A stretch of DNA of 64,000 nucleotides, taken from assembly GCF_019312585.1 (NCBI RefSeq), contig NZ_JAHWDP010000001.1:921718-985717 (forward strand), read 5' to 3'. The DNA comes from Halomarinibacterium sedimenti (GTDB lineage: Bacteria > Bacteroidota > Bacteroidia > Flavobacteriales > Flavobacteriaceae). The translations under genes and the position numbers were made by a program. The stretch's first letter is position 1. Every line of letters begins with the position of its first letter. Shown here one piece after another: positions 61,229 to 64,000 of the stretch. The notes below the pieces were generated by a model. The model saw only the letters and a program-made list of their open reading frames with translations. It was not told the DNA's origin and did no database searches.

Positions 61229-61765
61229 TTATTCAGTAACCGAATTATCTTCAGTCTCAGGGGTTTCAGGAATAATTTTCTGAAACTCCTCAAGGACTGT
61301 TGGCAATATCCAAGGAGCAATAGATTCAATGTAAGGATAAACAATTGAACTTTCTTTTTTCTCTTCAGAAATCATATAACCCGTAAGATTGGATGAATTA
61401 AAAAAGAGAAAGACGACGCTTAAAATAAATGCATATTGAAGGGTAGAAAACACCCCTCCCAGAAGTTTATTCAGTAATCCTAAAGCGGTAAAATCTGCAA
61501 TTTTGGTTAAGAATTTTCCAATAAAATTCAATATAAAAACAATGAGTAGAAACGTAACTGCAAACGAAGCCCATTTGGTTGTTTGTTCGCTCCAATCAAA
61601 CCATTTAGAAATATAACTTCCCGCATAATCTGAAAAGTATACCGCACCATAAACACCCGCAACTAGACCAATAAGCGAAGCAAGTGTTACAAAAAACCCC
61701 TTTTTAAAACCTGAATAAAAGGCAAGGAGTAAAATAATTCCTAAAATAATATCTACACTATTCAT
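61229..61765 (-). CDS. CvpA family membrane protein
   Basis: 178 residues with four predicted TM helices, starting MNSVDIILGIILLLAFYSGFKKGF, the CvpA/colicin V production signature. The tail (EEFQKIIPETPETEDNSVTE) is acidic and soluble. Named for colicin V export in E. coli; the cellular role is unclear, with links to envelope homeostasis. It diverges from the next gene with 70 bp between starts. The stop is 3 bp from the SulP stop. Confidence 0.87.
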   Translation of the reverse strand: MNSVDIILGIILLLAFYSGFKKGFFVTLASLIGLVAGVYGAVYFSDYAGSYISKWFDWSEQTTKWASFAVTFLLIVFILNFIGKFLTKIADFTALGLLNKLLGGVFSTLQYAFILSVVFLFFNSSNLTGYMISEEKKESSIVYPYIESIAPWILPTVLEEFQKIIPETPETEDNSVTE

Positions 61766-61821
61766 AGTTGGGCTACTATGGGTAAAGATACTATTTCTTA
61801 TAAATTATAAGTAAATACTCT

Positions 61822-61829
61822 TACTTTTG
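61822..61829 (+). promoter_or_regulatory. Possible -7 box just before the ATG at 61836
   Basis: TACTTTTG (exact TAnnTTTG) with 6 bp to the ATG; no TTG at -33. It would predict transcription starting at or next to the start codon. Confidence 0.35.
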
Positions 61830-61835
61830 CACCCA

Positions 61836-62192
61836 ATGGCAAGAGACGAACAATTAAAAATAAAATGGGAAGCAGTGGTCGAGCTGCTAAGCAACCGTTT
61901 TGCAGATGGCGATCGATTGGATTTGGATGCTATTATATACTTAGTAGGTCTGCAGGAATTAGGGCAATTGCACCGTAAGTTTAAAAAGGATGAAAAAGTG
62001 AATCTCATGCACATTGCTATTTGCAGATTACTTGAACCCTTTGGTTACTACGAATTCGATTATTTTGATGAACAGGGATGGCCTCACTATAAAATTTTGG
62101 AGCAATTGCCCCCTTTAAAGGCTGGGGAGCAAAGTGTCCTTATGAAAGAAGCCATTGTATTGTACTTTTTGGAAAAGAAAGTCATCGAATAA
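61836..62192 (+). CDS. Conserved Flavobacteria hypothetical protein
   Basis: 118 residues from ATG 61836 (MARDEQLKIKWEAVVELLSNRFADG). Acidic, mostly helical, soluble, no signal peptide; YLVGLQELGQLHRKFKKDEKVNLMHIAIC is the most conserved-looking stretch. I do not recognise a functional family. It lies between cvpA and pheS. The TACTTTTG box ends only 6 bp before the ATG, so the mRNA may be leaderless. An alternative TTG at 61827 lies inside that box and is unlikely. Confidence 0.75.
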   Translation: MARDEQLKIKWEAVVELLSNRFADGDRLDLDAIIYLVGLQELGQLHRKFKKDEKVNLMHIAICRLLEPFGYYEFDYFDEQGWPHYKILEQLPPLKAGEQSVLMKEAIVLYFLEKKVIE

Positions 62193-62238
62193 TTCTTCAG
62201 AAAGCACTATTTTTGTGACCTACAACCCATAGGATGTT

Positions 62239-63258
62239 ATGATAGATAAGATAAAAGAACATATTGCCGAAGTTGAAGCATTTACTGCAAAGACTAAAGA
62301 GGAGGTTGAATCTTTCCGAATAAAATACCTAGGAAATAAAGGACTTTTAAAAGAGTTTTTTGCCGAATTTAAAAATGTGGCAAATGACCAAAAAAAGGAA
62401 TTTGGACAAACGATAAATACCCTTAAAAGTAAAGCCGAAGAAAAAGTAATTACCTTAAAGGAATCTTTTGAAGGGAAAGAAGAAATACAAGGAGTGTATG
62501 GCGACTTATCACGTCCTGGAGAACCTATTCCTCTAGGGTCTAGACATCCAATCTCACTTACAAAAAATAAAATCATCGAGATTTTTTCAAGAATAGGATT
62601 TAATGTTTCTGAAGGACCTGAAATTGAAGATGATTGGCACAATTTTACAGCTTTAAATTTGCCAGAATACCACCCTGCTAGGGATATGCAGGATACATTT
62701 TTTATTCAAACAAATCCAGATATTTTATTGCGTACGCACACCTCATCGGTGCAAGTACGTTATATGGAAAACAACAAGCCACCTATAAGAACCATTTCTC
62801 CCGGTCGAGTGTATAGAAACGAAGCAATTTCGGCGCGTTCGCACTGCTTTTTTCATCAAGTAGAAGGATTGTATGTGGATAAAGGCGTAAGCTTTGCCGA
62901 TTTAAAACAAACGCTTCAATATTTCACGACGGAAATGTTTGGCAAGTCGAAAATTAGACTTCGCCCTTCCTATTTTCCGTTTACTGAACCGAGTGCAGAA
63001 GTGGATGTGTATTGGGGACTTGAAACTGAAACCGATTACAAAATGACAAAGGGGACAGGATGGTTAGAAATTATGGGTTGTGGAATGGTGGATCCCAATG
63101 TGCTTGAAAACTGCGGAATTGATTCGGAAGAATACTCGGGCTTTGCCTTCGGCATGGGAATTGATAGAATCGCATTATTACTTCATCAAATTCCAGACAT
63201 TCGAATGTTAAGCGAAAACGATATTCGTTTTTTAGATCAGTTTAAAAGTTCTCTTTAA
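62239..63258 (+). CDS. pheS: Phenylalanyl-tRNA synthetase alpha subunit
   Basis: Charges tRNA-Phe together with PheT. 339 residues. An N-terminal coiled coil (about 1-85) binds tRNA. The class II core follows: [58 protein letters not shown], motif 2 [24 protein letters not shown], and motif 3 [15 protein letters not shown]. pheT is not adjacent, as is common in Bacteroidota. A small conserved gene follows after 7 bp. Confidence 0.96.
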   Translation: MIDKIKEHIAEVEAFTAKTKEEVESFRIKYLGNKGLLKEFFAEFKNVANDQKKEFGQTINTLKSKAEEKVITLKESFEGKEEIQGVYGDLSRPGEPIPLGSRHPISLTKNKIIEIFSRIGFNVSEGPEIEDDWHNFTALNLPEYHPARDMQDTFFIQTNPDILLRTHTSSVQVRYMENNKPPIRTISPGRVYRNEAISARSHCFFHQVEGLYVDKGVSFADLKQTLQYFTTEMFGKSKIRLRPSYFPFTEPSAEVDVYWGLETETDYKMTKGTGWLEIMGCGMVDPNVLENCGIDSEEYSGFAFGMGIDRIALLLHQIPDIRMLSENDIRFLDQFKSSL

Positions 63259-63265
63259 TTTTTTT

Positions 63266-63661
63266 GTGAGAAGGGATATTAAAATACCTGTTGTTAAGGA
63301 TGTCTATGTTGTAGCCATACGTGAATACAATGAGGACTTTAGAACCCACGATTGGAACGCTTATATTGTTAATAATGGTAATGAACCACTGGAAACTGTT
63401 TTAATTGTTTCTGAAGGAAGTGACGACACCCAAATAACTTCCAGAATGAGGCATTCCTTAAAGTTACTTCCCGCCAAAAGCTTTGCCAAAATTGAATTTT
63501 TGGAAGACAGCGTTTTACCATTGAATAATTACTTCACCATTACTTACTTTATTGAAAATAAGCTTTTCGATAAGCGTTTTGAGTTTCCTGCTAATTGTAT
63601 TATTGAAGAAAATGCGGTTACTATTCCGGTTATGAAAACTGTAGGTGTTTTGGCAAGATAA
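63266..63661 (+). CDS. Conserved hypothetical protein downstream of pheS
   Basis: 131 residues from a GTG start (63266), 7 bp after pheS. No signal peptide. A beta-rich sequence (DVYVVAIREYNEDFRTHDWNAYIVNN, TVLIVSEGSDD, FTITYFIENKLFDKRFEF) suggests a small Ig-like or C2-like sandwich. I know of similar small proteins after pheS in Flavobacteria but no function. It is cotranscribed with pheS and ends at a strong terminator. Confidence 0.75.
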   Translation: MRRDIKIPVVKDVYVVAIREYNEDFRTHDWNAYIVNNGNEPLETVLIVSEGSDDTQITSRMRHSLKLLPAKSFAKIEFLEDSVLPLNNYFTITYFIENKLFDKRFEFPANCIIEENAVTIPVMKTVGVLAR

Positions 63662-63684
63662 TTTATAACACCTTTATAAAACAC

Positions 63685-63715
63685 AAAACCCCCTCCATTT
63701 CTGGAGGGGGTTTTT
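63685..63715. terminator. Strong bidirectional terminator
   Basis: AAACCCCCTCCA-TTTC-TGGAGGGGGTTT, 12-bp perfect arms with A and T tails, 23 bp after the pheS operon and 20 bp before the stop of the convergent T9SS gene. Confidence 0.92.
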
Positions 63716-63735
63716 CTATTAAAGATATAGGTTGA

Positions 63736-64000
63736 TTATCTTCTAATCAATCGTTTTACTGTTTGTGCACTTTCGCTTTGGATCTGTACCATGTACACTC
63801 CTGAAGCTAAGCTAGAAACATTAAAGGTTCGCTCTGTTGCCATACCACGTAAGTCAACCTGTTGTACCAATCTTCCATTGGCATCATAGATAACTGCTCT
63901 CTCCAACTGGATGTTAGAGGTGTTTGATATCGTTACCTGACCATCGGTTGGGTTCGGGTACATAGCAATGGCGTTATCCAGTGCAATGTCATCCTTGCCA
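63736..64000 (-). CDS. C-terminus of a type A T9SS-secreted protein (partial)
   Basis: Only the last 88 codons are in view; the frame stays open to the right edge. The C-terminal Por-type sorting domain is clear: MYPNPTDGQVTISN, then RAVIYDANGRLVQQVDL, FNVSSLASGVYMVQI and the basic end TVKRLIRR. Type IX secretion recognises and usually cleaves this domain, anchoring the rest at the surface or releasing it. The functional domains lie outside the window. Confidence 0.85.
   Translation of the reverse strand, partial: GKDDIALDNAIAMYPNPTDGQVTISNTSNIQLERAVIYDANGRLVQQVDLRGMATERTFNVSSLASGVYMVQIQSESAQTVKRLIRR

Overview
The window is chromosomal DNA from a Bacteroidota bacterium, most likely a marine member of the Flavobacteriaceae. 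The grounds are: low GC; type IX secretion C-terminal domains of both the gliding-type (B) and Por-type (A) classes; an IPExxxVDY-family protein between rnc and pyk; an OmpA/TSP3 porin-like protein; a full Bat (aerotolerance) operon; AddAB instead of RecBCD; and many copies of the Bacteroidota sigma-ABfr promoter box TAnnTTTG, three of them in well-placed two-box promoters. No rRNA operon, prophage, insertion sequence, CRISPR array or plasmid gene is visible. It reads as ordinary core and accessory chromosome.

Layout. 1-4.4 kb: the end of a MATE exporter, a type B T9SS cargo protein, a GNAT acetyltransferase, a tandem UspA protein and a tRNA-Ala(GGC). 4.4-13.3 kb, minus strand: addA, kbl, an OmpA/TSP3 outer-membrane protein and addB, with a possible 27-residue membrane peptide. 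13.4-17.4 kb: sodA, two tandem small-RNA-like units, a PurF-family amidotransferase and a PfkB kinase. 17.6-24 kb: a small secreted protein, rnhA and purN, then acpP-fabF-rnc-(IPExxxVDY)-pyk. 24-32 kb: an SH3 lipoprotein, dinB, a CYTH protein, a YCII-like lipoprotein, cutC, a GH20 hexosaminidase and pbpC. 32.4-39.6 kb: a bacterial alpha-2-macroglobulin coupled to pbpC, an ABM monooxygenase and an isoaspartyl peptidase. 39.8-42.6 kb: a CAP lipoprotein, 3-hydroxyanthranilate dioxygenase and an ALDH7-like dehydrogenase. 43-48 kb, minus strand: a tight five-gene run of SDR, AlbA_2 protein, SPFH-GYF protein, double zinc-ribbon membrane protein and PPP-type phosphatase. 48-49.8 kb: a DUF4382 lipoprotein and an aldo/keto reductase. 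49.9-59 kb: moxR, DUF58 and batA-E. 59-64 kb: a SulP transporter, CvpA, two conserved hypotheticals, pheS, and the end of a type A T9SS cargo protein.

The most unusual signal is the pair of minus-strand units downstream of the PurF-family gene (about 14124-14199 and 14312-14386). Each has its own TAnnTTTG box, a conserved 5' hairpin with a conserved loop, a conserved G-rich linker and a terminator whose stem is conserved while its loop differs. They look like two paralogous small RNAs of about 75 nt. Other points worth checking are a perfect 15-bp inverted repeat ending on the start codon of the 3-hydroxyanthranilate dioxygenase, genomic palindromic repeats inside the signal-peptide codons of two genes, and the SPFH/zinc-ribbon operon, which resembles the YdjG/YdjI membrane-stress module of Bacillus but has no PspA gene in view.
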